Shown: in pieces, positions 36,291 to 44,150 of the stretch | Position numbering within the stretch: position 1 is the first letter of the stretch | Layout: each line of letters begins with the position of its first letter | Assembly: GCF_002751875.1 (NCBI RefSeq) | Contig: NZ_NMZM01000006.1 | Span: 186,001-250,000 of the forward strand | Direction: 5' to 3' | Length of the DNA stretch: 64,000 nucleotides | DNA from: Oceaniglobus indicus | Lineage (GTDB): Bacteria > Pseudomonadota > Alphaproteobacteria > Rhodobacterales > Rhodobacteraceae | Position numbers and translations under genes: made by a program | The notes under the pieces: generated by a model | The model's input: the letters and a program-made list of their open reading frames with translations, nothing else | What the model was told of the DNA's origin: nothing | The model's database searches: none

Positions 36291-37045
36291 CGGCTGATCT
36301 TGTCCTGCGGCGGTTCGGGACGGGGGCGATAACCGGCGCCTTTCCACCACAGCTTCAGCGCCTGCCAGTGGATCAGGCCCAGCACCCGGCGCGACCCGAA
36401 CGGCCGGCGCAGACAGGACCGCAGGATCGCGGCGTTGCTCAGCGCGCGCCGCCTGCCGGTCAGCGTGGCATACACTCCGTTGCCGCCGGCATCGAAGTCG
36501 ATCCAGACGCCGACCTTGTCGTCTGAGATGTCAAAGCGGAAGCGATAGCCCCCCGCCACGTCCTGAAACGGCGAGACGTGGAAACATTTTACCGCCTCCA
36601 GCCGGTCGCGCCGCGTAATCGGGCGATAATCCGGATGATGGCACAGATAGGAATGGCGGTCGCCGAAGGTGTTCGACACCTCGGCGATCACCGCGAACAA
36701 CCCATCGTCACCATCCCGCATCAGCCAGAAGCTGACCGGATTGAAAACATGGCCCAGCACCCGGGGTTGCGCCAGAAGTTCGATCCGCGCCGGCGCCGGC
36801 ACGCCCAGCGCGTCCAGCGTCCGGCGCACCTCGGCCGCGCCGTGGCCCGCCTTGGGCGCACCGCCGTGGTCAACGTCCCACAGCGACATCAGCGCACGCC
36901 GGTTGCGGCCGAACAGCGACGGCGCGGACACCTCGGCCTCGGCGTCCAGCAGCACATAGTCGATGGTATAGGAGAAGGCGTTCTTCACCGCGCCCCGCCG
37001 TCCGTGGAACGTCGATCCGTCGATATGATCGACGCGCCGGGTCAA
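36287..37045 (-). CDS. DUF1365 protein (candidate furan fatty acid enzyme)
   Basis: 252 aa. VDHIDGSTFHGRRGAVKNAF near the start, PVSFWLMRDGDD, EVSNTFGDRHSYLCH and KCFHVSPFQDVAGGYRF are DUF1365 signatures. I start it at TTG 37045, overlapping the stop of the upstream flavoprotein gene as TTGA. In R. sphaeroides a DUF1365 gene of the RpoE regulon has been linked, as I recall, to oxygen insertion in methylated furan fatty acids. Confidence 0.82.
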   Translation of the reverse strand: MTRRVDHIDGSTFHGRRGAVKNAFSYTIDYVLLDAEAEVSAPSLFGRNRRALMSLWDVDHGGAPKAGHGAAEVRRTLDALGVPAPARIELLAQPRVLGHVFNPVSFWLMRDGDDGLFAVIAEVSNTFGDRHSYLCHHPDYRPITRRDRLEAVKCFHVSPFQDVAGGYRFRFDISDDKVGVWIDFDAGGNGVYATLTGRRRALSNAAILRSCLRRPFGSRRVLGLIHWQALKLWWKGAGYRPRPEPPQDKISR

Positions 37046-38331
37046 GCCGCGACAGCCGGCCGCAGATTCAGCGCGTCGGCCACCTCGTATGCGCTGGCCA
37101 GGCCGTCCTCGTGAAACCCGTTGCGCATCCAGGCACCGCAGAACCATGTGCCCTGCTGGCCGTTGATGGCACGGATCGTGTCCTGGGCGGCCAGCGCGGC
37201 CAGGTCATAGACGGGATGCATGAAATCGACCTCATCGTGGATCAGCGCCGGATTGATATCGCGTTGCGCGTTCAGTGTCACGAACAGCGGATCGTCCTTC
37301 GGGATCGGCTGCAGCGAATTCATCCAGTATGTCAGGTCGATCCGGTCCGATTTGCGCTCGGCCGCCTCGGTATAGACCCACGAGGCCCAGGCGCGGCGCC
37401 GCCTTGGCATCATCGACGTGTCTGCGTGAAGCACGGCGCGGTTCGGCTGATACCGCACGGCGGACAACGCGGCGCGTTCGGTGGGCGTCGGATCGGCCAG
37501 CATCGCCAGGCTTTGATCGGAATGGGTGGCGAAGATCACGTCGTCGAACGGCTCGGCCCCCTGCCCCGCCACCGTCACCTCGCACCCCGCGACGGTGCGC
37601 CGCACCTCGGCCACGGGCGTGCCGGTGCGCAGATCGACACCCCGCGCGGCCAGCGACGCTTCCAGCCGCCGGACGTATTCGACCGATCCGCCGCGCACGG
37701 TGAACCACGGATGCTGCCCCGTCGCCCCCAGCAGCGCATGGTTCTTGAAGAACCGGATCAGGGCGTGCGCCGGAAAGTCGAGGATGCCTTCCTTCGGCGT
37801 CGACCAGATCGCGCCGGACAACGGCAGGATGTAACGATCGCGGAACCAGGGGCCGGTCCCCAGGCGATCCAGGAACTGTCCGATGGTCTGGCCGGGATCG
37901 TCGGCCAGGCTTACGGCCCGGGTGTTGAAGCGGTGGATATCCGCCAGCATCCGCAGATACGCCGGATTGAAGGCATTCCGACGCTGCGCGAACAGGGTGT
38001 CGATGTTGCGCAGGGCGTATTCGAACTGACCCCCGCCAAAGGAGGCACCGAACCCCATGTCGCTGGCGGCGATCGGCACGTCGAGATCCTCGAACAGCTT
38101 GACCATGTTCGGATAATTGACGCGGTTGAACACGATGAAACCGGTATCCACCGGCTGATCGCCGCGCTTTCCGGCGATGACGGTGCGGGCATGTCCGCCC
38201 AGCCGCGGCTCGGCCTCGAACAGGACGACGTGATGATTGCGGGCCAGGGCGTGAGCGGCCCCCATGCCGGAAATGCCACCGCCGATCACGGCAACGCGGC
38301 GCGGCGGGGTCTGGTTGGTTTCGAACGGCAT
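37042..38331 (-). CDS. NAD/FAD-dependent amine-oxidase-like flavoprotein
   Basis: 429 aa. FAD-binding VAVIGGGISGMGAAHALA is at residue 13, then EAEPRLGGHA and DTGFIVFNRVNYPNM. The family is associated with DUF1365 and cyclopropane-synthase-like genes, and likely acts on phospholipid acyl chains (a UfaD-like desaturation is one possibility). The start at 38331 is 29 bases downstream of a sigmaE-like -10 element. First gene of a five-gene operon. Confidence 0.85.
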   Translation of the reverse strand: MPFETNQTPPRRVAVIGGGISGMGAAHALARNHHVVLFEAEPRLGGHARTVIAGKRGDQPVDTGFIVFNRVNYPNMVKLFEDLDVPIAASDMGFGASFGGGQFEYALRNIDTLFAQRRNAFNPAYLRMLADIHRFNTRAVSLADDPGQTIGQFLDRLGTGPWFRDRYILPLSGAIWSTPKEGILDFPAHALIRFFKNHALLGATGQHPWFTVRGGSVEYVRRLEASLAARGVDLRTGTPVAEVRRTVAGCEVTVAGQGAEPFDDVIFATHSDQSLAMLADPTPTERAALSAVRYQPNRAVLHADTSMMPRRRRAWASWVYTEAAERKSDRIDLTYWMNSLQPIPKDDPLFVTLNAQRDINPALIHDEVDFMHPVYDLAALAAQDTIRAINGQQGTWFCGAWMRNGFHEDGLASAYEVADALNLRPAVAA

Positions 38332-38359
38332 GGAACCTCGTGAGCAAAAGCGTGTCATC

Positions 38360-38388
38360 TAGATACGCAAGCGCGCCGGGACGGATCA
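38360..38388 (-). promoter_or_regulatory. sigmaE (ECF)-type promoter of the flavoprotein operon
   Basis: Minus strand TGATCC (38388-38383), 17 bases, TATCTA (38365-38360), preceded by CG. It resembles R. sphaeroides RpoE promoters, which have a TGATCC -35. Confidence 0.7.
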
Positions 38389-38408
38389 AAATGTTTGTCC
38401 CGCCGCGG

Positions 38409-38438
38409 TGATCCGGTTCGGCCATGGCAACGTATTTG
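38409..38438 (+). promoter_or_regulatory. sigmaE (ECF)-type promoter of rpoE-chrR
   Basis: TGATCC (38409-38414), 18 bases, TATTTG (38433-38438), again preceded by CG. It mirrors the promoter at 38360-38388 and indicates autoregulation. Its predicted start, about 38445, falls after the ATG at 38443. Confidence 0.65.
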
Positions 38439-38541
38439 CACCATGACCAATGTCGATCTATCCTTTGCGCGCACCCCTGCCGCCACGGCGCCCCCGGTTT
38501 CACGGGTGGACGATGGCGCGGCCGAACCGGATCGATATGTC

Positions 38542-39087
38542 ATGACCGCGCCCAAGGATCCCGCCGACTGGACCGCCTATGTCATCCGCATTCGCGATCA
38601 TCGCGACCGGGCGGCATTCGCGGCTGTCTTTGCGCATTTTGCACCACGGGTGAAAGGCTTCCTCATGGGGTCGGGGGCAAGCGAATCCCTGGCCGAGGAA
38701 TGCGCCCAGGAGGTCATGGCAACCCTGTGGCACAAGGCGCATCTGTTCGACCCCAAGCGCGCCGCGGTGTCGACCTGGATCTATACCATCGCCCGCAACA
38801 AGCGGATCGACGCGATCCGCAAGCAACGCCGCCCGGAACCCGAAGACCTGCCCTGGGGGCCCGAGGCCGATCCCGCCCCGGAAGACGCCATCGCGCTGCA
38901 ACAGGAAACAGAGCGTTTGAAAACCGCGCTGGACACTCTGCCCGAGACTCAACGCGCCCTGATCCAGAGCGCCTATTTCGGCGACCAGACCCATACCCAG
39001 ATCGCGTTGGACACCGGCCTGCCCCTTGGCACCATCAAATCGCGGCTGCGACTGGCGCTTGAACGCCTGCGCCACGCCATGCAGTGA
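38542..39087 (+). CDS. rpoE: ECF sigma factor RpoE (singlet-oxygen response)
   Basis: 181 aa. Region 2 (AAFAAVFAHFAPRVKGFLM, VSTWIYTIARNKRIDAIRK) and region 4 (TLPETQRALIQSAYFGDQTHTQIALDTGLPLGTIKSRLRLALERL) match ECF11-type RpoE. An in-frame ATG at 38443 would lengthen it by 33 residues but lies upstream of the predicted transcript start, and MTAPKDPADWTAYVIRI fits the known N-terminus of the Rhodobacter protein. Followed by its anti-sigma gene chrR. Confidence 0.9.
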   Translation: MTAPKDPADWTAYVIRIRDHRDRAAFAAVFAHFAPRVKGFLMGSGASESLAEECAQEVMATLWHKAHLFDPKRAAVSTWIYTIARNKRIDAIRKQRRPEPEDLPWGPEADPAPEDAIALQQETERLKTALDTLPETQRALIQSAYFGDQTHTQIALDTGLPLGTIKSRLRLALERLRHAMQ

Positions 39088-39100
39088 ACGAAAGACGAAG

Positions 39101-39748
39101 ATGACCAAGATCGAACATCACCTGAGCGAACAGATGCTGATGGCCCACGCCGCCGGCACGCTTCCCGAAGCGTTCGACGTGCTGATCGCCACCCACATCA
39201 GCCTGTGCGACACCTGCCGCGTCTTGCTGGAGACCTATGAAACGCTGGGTGGTGCGGTGCTCGACGCGGGTGAGGAATGCGCCATGGGATCCGACGCCCT
39301 GACCGCGACCCTGGCGCGCATCGAGGCCGCGCCGGCCGATGTCCCCGCCCGTCCCCGGATCCGGGATGCCGTGTTTCCCGCACCGCTGCGCGACTATGTC
39401 GGCGGCGATGCCGATGCCGTGCGATGGCGCCCCCTGGGCGGCGGCGTGCGCCAGGCCCGCCTCAAGACGGCGGGCGGGGCAACCCTGCGCCTGCTGAACA
39501 TCCCGGCGGGCACGGCGGTGCCCGATCACGGCCACCGTGGCACCGAGCTGACGCTGGTGCTGCAGGGAGCGTTCCGCGATGCCGACGACCGGTTTGCCCG
39601 CGGCGACGTCGAGACGGCCAACGCCGATCTGCACCACCACCCCGTGGCCGAGGCCGGTGTCGATTGCATCTGCCTGGCCGCCACCGACGCACCGCTGAAG
39701 TTCGACGGTCTGATCCAGCGCATCGCCCAGCCCTTCCTGGGCATCTGA
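39101..39748 (+). CDS. chrR: zinc anti-sigma factor ChrR
   Basis: 215 aa. The anti-sigma domain shows zinc ligands H6, H32, C36 and C39 (THISLCDTC), the spacing known for ChrR; a linker leads to a C-terminal cupin (PDHGHRGTELTLVLQGAFRD). It holds RpoE inactive until singlet oxygen or organic peroxide triggers its loss. 13 bases after rpoE. Confidence 0.93.
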   Translation: MTKIEHHLSEQMLMAHAAGTLPEAFDVLIATHISLCDTCRVLLETYETLGGAVLDAGEECAMGSDALTATLARIEAAPADVPARPRIRDAVFPAPLRDYVGGDADAVRWRPLGGGVRQARLKTAGGATLRLLNIPAGTAVPDHGHRGTELTLVLQGAFRDADDRFARGDVETANADLHHHPVAEAGVDCICLAATDAPLKFDGLIQRIAQPFLGI

Positions 39749-39811
39749 CGCGACGCCCTTGCGATCCCCGCGACGCCGCGTCACATTCGCGGCGAAAACG
39801 GAGGATCGGAC

Positions 39812-40708
39812 ATGACACAAGAACGCATCGGTTTCGTCGGCGTGGGCCTCATGGGGCACGGCATGGCAAAAAACCTTTTGGCCGCGGGCTATCCCCTGAC
39901 GGTGATCGCCCATAACAACCGCGCCCCCGTCGATGACCTGGTCGCGCTGGGCGCGACCGAGGCCGACAGCCTGGCCGACCTGGCCGCCGCATCGACCATC
40001 GTGCATATCTGCGCCCCCGGATCGCCCCAGGTCGAAGCGATCGTCGACGCACTGATGCCCAGCCTTGCGCCCGGTGCGGTCATTGTCGATTGCTCGACCT
40101 CCCAACCCGACTCGACGCTCGCGCTCGCCGCCCGGCTGCGCGACGCCGGCTTCCACATGGCCGACGCGCCCCTTGGGGGCACGCCGATCCAGGCGGAAGA
40201 AGGCATGCTGTCGGCCATGGTCGGCGCCGACGATGAGGTCTTCACGCGGCTGAAGCCGGTGCTGGAAACCTGGGCCGGCACGCGGGTCATCCATCTTGGG
40301 CCGACGGGAACCGGACACAAGCTGAAGCTGCTGAACAACTTCCTGTCGCTCGGCTATGGCGCGATGTATGCCGAGGCCTTGGCCCTTGCCGCGAAGGTCG
40401 GCATCACCACCGAACAATTCGATTCGGTCATCCGCGGCAGCCGCATGGATTGCGGATTTTACCAGACGTTCATGGGCTATGCCCTGACCGGCCAGCGCGA
40501 TTCCCACAAGTTCACGCTGACCAACGCGGTCAAAGATCTGCGCTATGTCGAAGCCATGGCCGACAGCGTGAACATGCCCAATCCGGTCGGCAACGCGGCC
40601 AAGAACAGCTATGCCATGGCCCTGGCCATGGGCGGAGACGGCCCCGAGGATTACGTGCCCCTGCTGGTGGATTACGTCGCCGAACGCAGCGGCGCAAAGA
40701 AAGCGTAA
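39812..40708 (+). CDS. beta-hydroxyacid dehydrogenase (3-hydroxyisobutyrate / tartronate semialdehyde reductase type)
   Basis: 298 aa. N-terminal IGFVGVGLMGHGMAKNL nucleotide-binding motif, substrate-binding DAPLGGTPIQAEEG, and catalytic lysine in GTGHKLKLLNNF. The substrate within the family cannot be told from sequence alone. GGAGG precedes the start; monocistronic, downstream of chrR. Confidence 0.88.
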   Translation: MTQERIGFVGVGLMGHGMAKNLLAAGYPLTVIAHNNRAPVDDLVALGATEADSLADLAAASTIVHICAPGSPQVEAIVDALMPSLAPGAVIVDCSTSQPDSTLALAARLRDAGFHMADAPLGGTPIQAEEGMLSAMVGADDEVFTRLKPVLETWAGTRVIHLGPTGTGHKLKLLNNFLSLGYGAMYAEALALAAKVGITTEQFDSVIRGSRMDCGFYQTFMGYALTGQRDSHKFTLTNAVKDLRYVEAMADSVNMPNPVGNAAKNSYAMALAMGGDGPEDYVPLLVDYVAERSGAKKA

Positions 40709-40727
40709 ACGGGGCGCCAGGTTGCGG

Positions 40728-40752
40728 GGCGGTGATCGCCGCCCTGCTCGCC
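40728..40752 (+). terminator. weak hairpin after the hydroxyacid dehydrogenase gene
   Basis: GGGCGG, 6-base loop, CCGCCC, 26 bases after the stop. Followed by TGCTCG, not a T run. Confidence 0.35.
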
Positions 40753-40872
40753 CCTCGCCGTTTCAGCGAAACGAACGGATCCCGGCGATGGCGTTTGGTC
40801 GGCCCCAGCCCCCGGCCCGCCATGGCGTTCATGGCCGTCGGCCCGGAAAGGCGCCCCGGCTCGGGCGCAGTT

Positions 40873-41094
40873 TCAATCCGGAACGTTGTCGATCCCCGAT
40901 CCGCCCCAGGGATTGCAGCGGACGATTCGCCAGAGGGCCAGCCGACCGCCCTTGACGCCCCCGTGCCTGTGCAAGGCTTCGAGGGCATAGGCCGAACAGG
41001 TTGGATGATAGCGGCAATGATATCCCACCCAAGGGCTGAACACCGCGCGATAGCCCCGGACGGGCAGCGCCAGCAGTTTTGCCAATGGCGTCAC
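40873..41094 (-). CDS. yidD: membrane protein insertion efficiency factor YidD
   Basis: 73 aa. YRAVFSPWVGYHCRYHPTCSAYALEALHRHG with the CxY..CS and NPWGGSGIDNVP motifs. It overlaps the rnpA stop by 4 bases. In most proteobacteria yidC follows; here the next gene on that strand is absent and the locus ends. Confidence 0.94.
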   Translation of the reverse strand: MTPLAKLLALPVRGYRAVFSPWVGYHCRYHPTCSAYALEALHRHGGVKGGRLALWRIVRCNPWGGSGIDNVPD

Positions 41095-41522
41095 CGGTGG
41101 ACCGCCGCAAGCGCGGCGCGCAGATCGTTCTGCAGGGCGATGAAATCACGGGTCGCGGTATCGGTGCGACGGCCGATCAGCACATAGTCCCAGCCGTCCC
41201 GGCCTTCTGTCGGCAGGATCAGCCGGGCGATTTCACGCAGGCGGCGTTTGGCACGGTTGCGCGCCACGGCGTTGCCGACCTTTTTCGAGCATGTGAAACC
41301 GACCCGGATGCCGCTGGCGCTTTCGTCTGGTGCCCGCCGACGGGCCTGCAGCACGAACCCCGGGCCCGGTTTGTATCGCGCACGCGCCGCACGCAGGAAG
41401 TCGGCGCGCTTTTTCAGCACGCTGAGGTCTGTCTTGGGCCGAACGTCCGGACGTGACGAAACCGCCAAAGCGGATTGCACGCTGGCGGTCTGGCCGGATG
41501 GTTCATCCCCCGGCGGCGTCAT
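41091..41522 (-). CDS. rnpA: ribonuclease P protein component
   Basis: 143 aa. The RNA-binding RNR motif NAVARNRAKRRLREIARL and the N-terminal LKKRADFLRAARARYKPGPGFVLQ are diagnostic. The N-terminal 35 residues are extra and poorly conserved; translation could begin nearer DLSVLKKR. 10 bases after rpmH. Confidence 0.94.
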   Translation of the reverse strand: MTPPGDEPSGQTASVQSALAVSSRPDVRPKTDLSVLKKRADFLRAARARYKPGPGFVLQARRRAPDESASGIRVGFTCSKKVGNAVARNRAKRRLREIARLILPTEGRDGWDYVLIGRRTDTATRDFIALQNDLRAALAAVHR

Positions 41523-41532
41523 GGCAGATCGC

Positions 41533-41670
41533 TCAGGCGCTCAGCGACTTGCGGCCCTGGGCGCGGCGTGCGTTGATGATCTTGCGTCCGGCCTTCGTGG
41601 CCATGCGGGCGCGGAAGCCGTGGCGCCGCTTGCGGACCAGGTTCGAAGGTTGAAAGGTGCGCTTGGACAT
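41533..41670 (-). CDS. rpmH: 50S ribosomal protein L34
   Basis: 45 aa: [20 protein letters not shown] then [25 protein letters not shown]. Textbook L34, too short to appear among longer ORFs. The rpmH-rnpA-yidD order is normal. Confidence 0.97.
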   Translation of the reverse strand: MSKRTFQPSNLVRKRRHGFRARMATKAGRKIINARRAQGRKSLSA

Positions 41671-41743
41671 CGCAGAACTCCGTCAGAACATATCGTGGCA
41701 TTTGGGATCGGCCCGAAATTCGGATCTCCCGTGCGAGACCCGG

Positions 41744-41772
41744 TCTTTAGGGGGCGCAGGCGGCCAAGTCAA
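41744..41772 (-). promoter_or_regulatory. promoter of rpmH-rnpA-yidD
   Basis: Minus strand TTGACT (41772-41767), 17-base spacer, TAAAGA (41749-41744); start near 41737, giving a leader of about 67 bases before rpmH. Confidence 0.7.
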
Positions 41773-41958
41773 CAGGCCACTTCAGCGGATGCGCGCGTTC
41801 GCCGGCTGAAACATTCGCCGGCGCGCGCCGGGCCAATGTTACAGGATCCCGCCCTGACGGCACGTTCTGTCACGGGGTCGTGACCCCCCTTACGCGCCGC
41901 GCCCCACGGGTTACATCATCGCGGGACGACGGGCGCAACAGGGCACGGGACGAACCAC

Positions 41959-42702
41959 ATGAACGACACCACTAAGCCGCGCGACGATGGCGGCACGAAG
42001 GCGGTCTTCCGGCGCCTGCCCCTGATCGCGATCGCGCTGATCGCCGTTCTGGGCCTGATTTTCCTGCGCGATCAGCTGAGTTTCCAGGCACTGGCCGACA
42101 ACCGGGAACGATTGCTGGCCCTGCGGGACGCCAATTACATCGCCAGTGTTTTGTTTTTCATCGCGGCCTATATCGTCATCGTCGGCTTTTCGCTGCCCGG
42201 GGCCACCATCGCCACGCTGACGGGCGGCTTCCTGTTCGCCACTTTTCCCGGCGTCCTGTTCAATGTCATCGGGGCCACCCTGGGGGCGATCGGCCTGTTT
42301 CTGGCGGCCCGCTGGGGCCTGGGCGACAGGTTGGCGGCGCGGATGGAGGCCGGCGACGGGTTGGTCAAGCGGATCAAGGCGGGCATAGACGCGAACCAAT
42401 GGTCGATGCTGTTCCTGATTCGCCTGATGCCCGCCGTGCCGTTCTTTGTCGCCAACATCGTGCCGGCGCTGGTGGGGGTTTCGCTGTCGCGCTTTGCGGT
42501 GTCGACATTTCTGGGCATCATACCGGGGGCCGTCGTCTATACCTCGGTCGGGGCCGGACTGGGCGAGGTGTTCGCCCGCGGCGAGACACCCGACCTTGGT
42601 CTGATCTTCGAACCCCATATCCTGCTGCCATTGCTGGGACTATGTGCATTGGCGGCCCTGCCCATCGTATTGAAAGCCGTGCGCGGCACGAAAGGACTTT
42701 GA
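41959..42702 (+). CDS. TVP38/TMEM64 (VTT/DedA-like) membrane protein
   Basis: 247 aa with about six hydrophobic helices. GFSLPGATIATLTGGFLFATFPGVLFNVIGATLGA and the FLIRLMPAVPFFVANIVPALVGVSLSRFAVSTFLGIIPG segment are VTT-domain signatures. Members may scramble or flip lipids. It lies 1 base before the next start, so the two form an operon. Confidence 0.9.
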   Translation: MNDTTKPRDDGGTKAVFRRLPLIAIALIAVLGLIFLRDQLSFQALADNRERLLALRDANYIASVLFFIAAYIVIVGFSLPGATIATLTGGFLFATFPGVLFNVIGATLGAIGLFLAARWGLGDRLAARMEAGDGLVKRIKAGIDANQWSMLFLIRLMPAVPFFVANIVPALVGVSLSRFAVSTFLGIIPGAVVYTSVGAGLGEVFARGETPDLGLIFEPHILLPLLGLCALAALPIVLKAVRGTKGL

Positions 42703-42703
42703 G

Positions 42704-44122
42704 ATGAAGCAACTGAAAACCGACATCTGCGTGATCGGTGCCGGGTCCGGGGGGCTTTCCGTTGCGGCGGGCGCGGTGCAGATGGGCGCCCGCGTCGTTC
42801 TGGTCGAAGGCCACAAGATGGGCGGCGATTGCCTGAACTATGGCTGTATTCCGTCGAAATCCCTGCTGGCTTCGGCCCGTCATGCCCACGCGATGACGAC
42901 GGGCGGTGAATTCGGCATCACGCCGGTGACGCCACAGATCGATTACGCCGCCGCCAAGGATCACGTCGCACGGGTGGTCGAAACCATCGCGCCCGTCGAC
43001 AGCCAGGACCGGTTCGAAAAGCTGGGCTGCATCGTTCTGCGCGACTGGGCCCGGTTCATTTCCCCCGACGAGATCCAGGTGGGCGAGACACGCGTGCGGG
43101 CCCGTCGCTTTGTCATCGCCACCGGATCGTCCCCCCTGGTGCCACCGATCGACGGGCTGGACGGGGTGCCGTATCACACGAACGAAACGATCTTTTCGCT
43201 GCGCGAGCGTCCGGATCACCTGTTGATCGTCGGCGGCGGCCCGATCGGGATGGAAATGGCCCAGGCGCATCGCCGTCTCGGCTGCAAGGTCACGGTGATC
43301 GAAGGCTCGCGGGCCCTGGGCCACGACGACCCGGAAATGGCGGCCATCGTGCTGGAGCGGCTGCGCGACGAAGGCATCGAGATCGTCGAGCACACCGAGG
43401 CCGAGAAGATCAGCGGCCACGACGGCGACATCACCGTTGAAACCGGCAAAGGCACCTTTCATGGCTCGCACCTGCTGATCGCCGTCGGGCGCAAGGTGAA
43501 CATCGACCGGCTGGACCTGCTCAAGGGACAGGTGGCGCACGACCGCGCCGTGACCGTGGGCGAGGATCTGAGATCGCCGACCAACCGACGCGTCTATGCG
43601 GTGGGCGATTGTGCCGGGGGGCTGCATTTCACCCATGTTGCGAACTACCACGCGGGGATCGTCGTGCGCTCGGCCGTGCTGGGCCTGCCGTTCGTCCGCG
43701 CCAAGACCCATCATCTGCCCTGGACGACCTACACCGATCCGGAACTGGCCCATGTCGGCATGACCGAGGCACAGGCCCGCGACAAATTCGGCGGCAATTT
43801 CCAGATCGTCCGCTTCGAATATGACGAAAACGACCGCGCCGTGGCCGAGGGCCGCGTCACGGGTCACATCAAGGTTCTGGTGAATCGCGGCAAACCCGTC
43901 GGTGCCACCATCGCCGGGTCGCAGGCGGGTGAACTGATCGCGATGTGGGCCATGGCCCTCGCGAACGGCCAGAAGATGACCGCCATCGCCAATACCGTGC
44001 TGCCCTATCCGACGCTGTCGGAGATCAACAAGCGCGCGGCGGGGGCCTATTTCTCGCCCCGGTTATTTGATACGCCGGCCGTGAAACGCGTGGTCGGGCT
44101 GGTGCAGCGGTTCCTGCCGTGA
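42704..44122 (+). CDS. pyridine nucleotide-disulfide oxidoreductase (mercuric reductase/Lpd-like)
   Basis: 472 aa. FAD motif CVIGAGSGGLSVAAGAVQMG, redox-active CLNYGCIPSKS (C-x4-C), NAD motif IVGGGPIGMEMAQAHRRLG, and C-terminal dimerisation domain. A TVP38-domain protein next to such an enzyme is a recurring pair, sometimes fused. The substrate is unknown; no MerT/P or lipoyl-complex genes nearby. Confidence 0.87.
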   Translation: MKQLKTDICVIGAGSGGLSVAAGAVQMGARVVLVEGHKMGGDCLNYGCIPSKSLLASARHAHAMTTGGEFGITPVTPQIDYAAAKDHVARVVETIAPVDSQDRFEKLGCIVLRDWARFISPDEIQVGETRVRARRFVIATGSSPLVPPIDGLDGVPYHTNETIFSLRERPDHLLIVGGGPIGMEMAQAHRRLGCKVTVIEGSRALGHDDPEMAAIVLERLRDEGIEIVEHTEAEKISGHDGDITVETGKGTFHGSHLLIAVGRKVNIDRLDLLKGQVAHDRAVTVGEDLRSPTNRRVYAVGDCAGGLHFTHVANYHAGIVVRSAVLGLPFVRAKTHHLPWTTYTDPELAHVGMTEAQARDKFGGNFQIVRFEYDENDRAVAEGRVTGHIKVLVNRGKPVGATIAGSQAGELIAMWAMALANGQKMTAIANTVLPYPTLSEINKRAAGAYFSPRLFDTPAVKRVVGLVQRFLP

Positions 44123-44150
44123 TCACGCACAGGACGGAGGGCCGCGAGGG

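Noticed and set aside
34422-38343. Long plus-strand ORFs opposite the DUF3833, MFS and flavoprotein genes
   Set aside because: Low-complexity translations rich in R, H, Q and G, and the minus-strand frames have clear families and promoters.
41533-41670. Origin region suggested by rpmH-rnpA
   Set aside because: dnaA and gyrB are absent; in alphaproteobacteria rpmH-rnpA is usually far from the origin.
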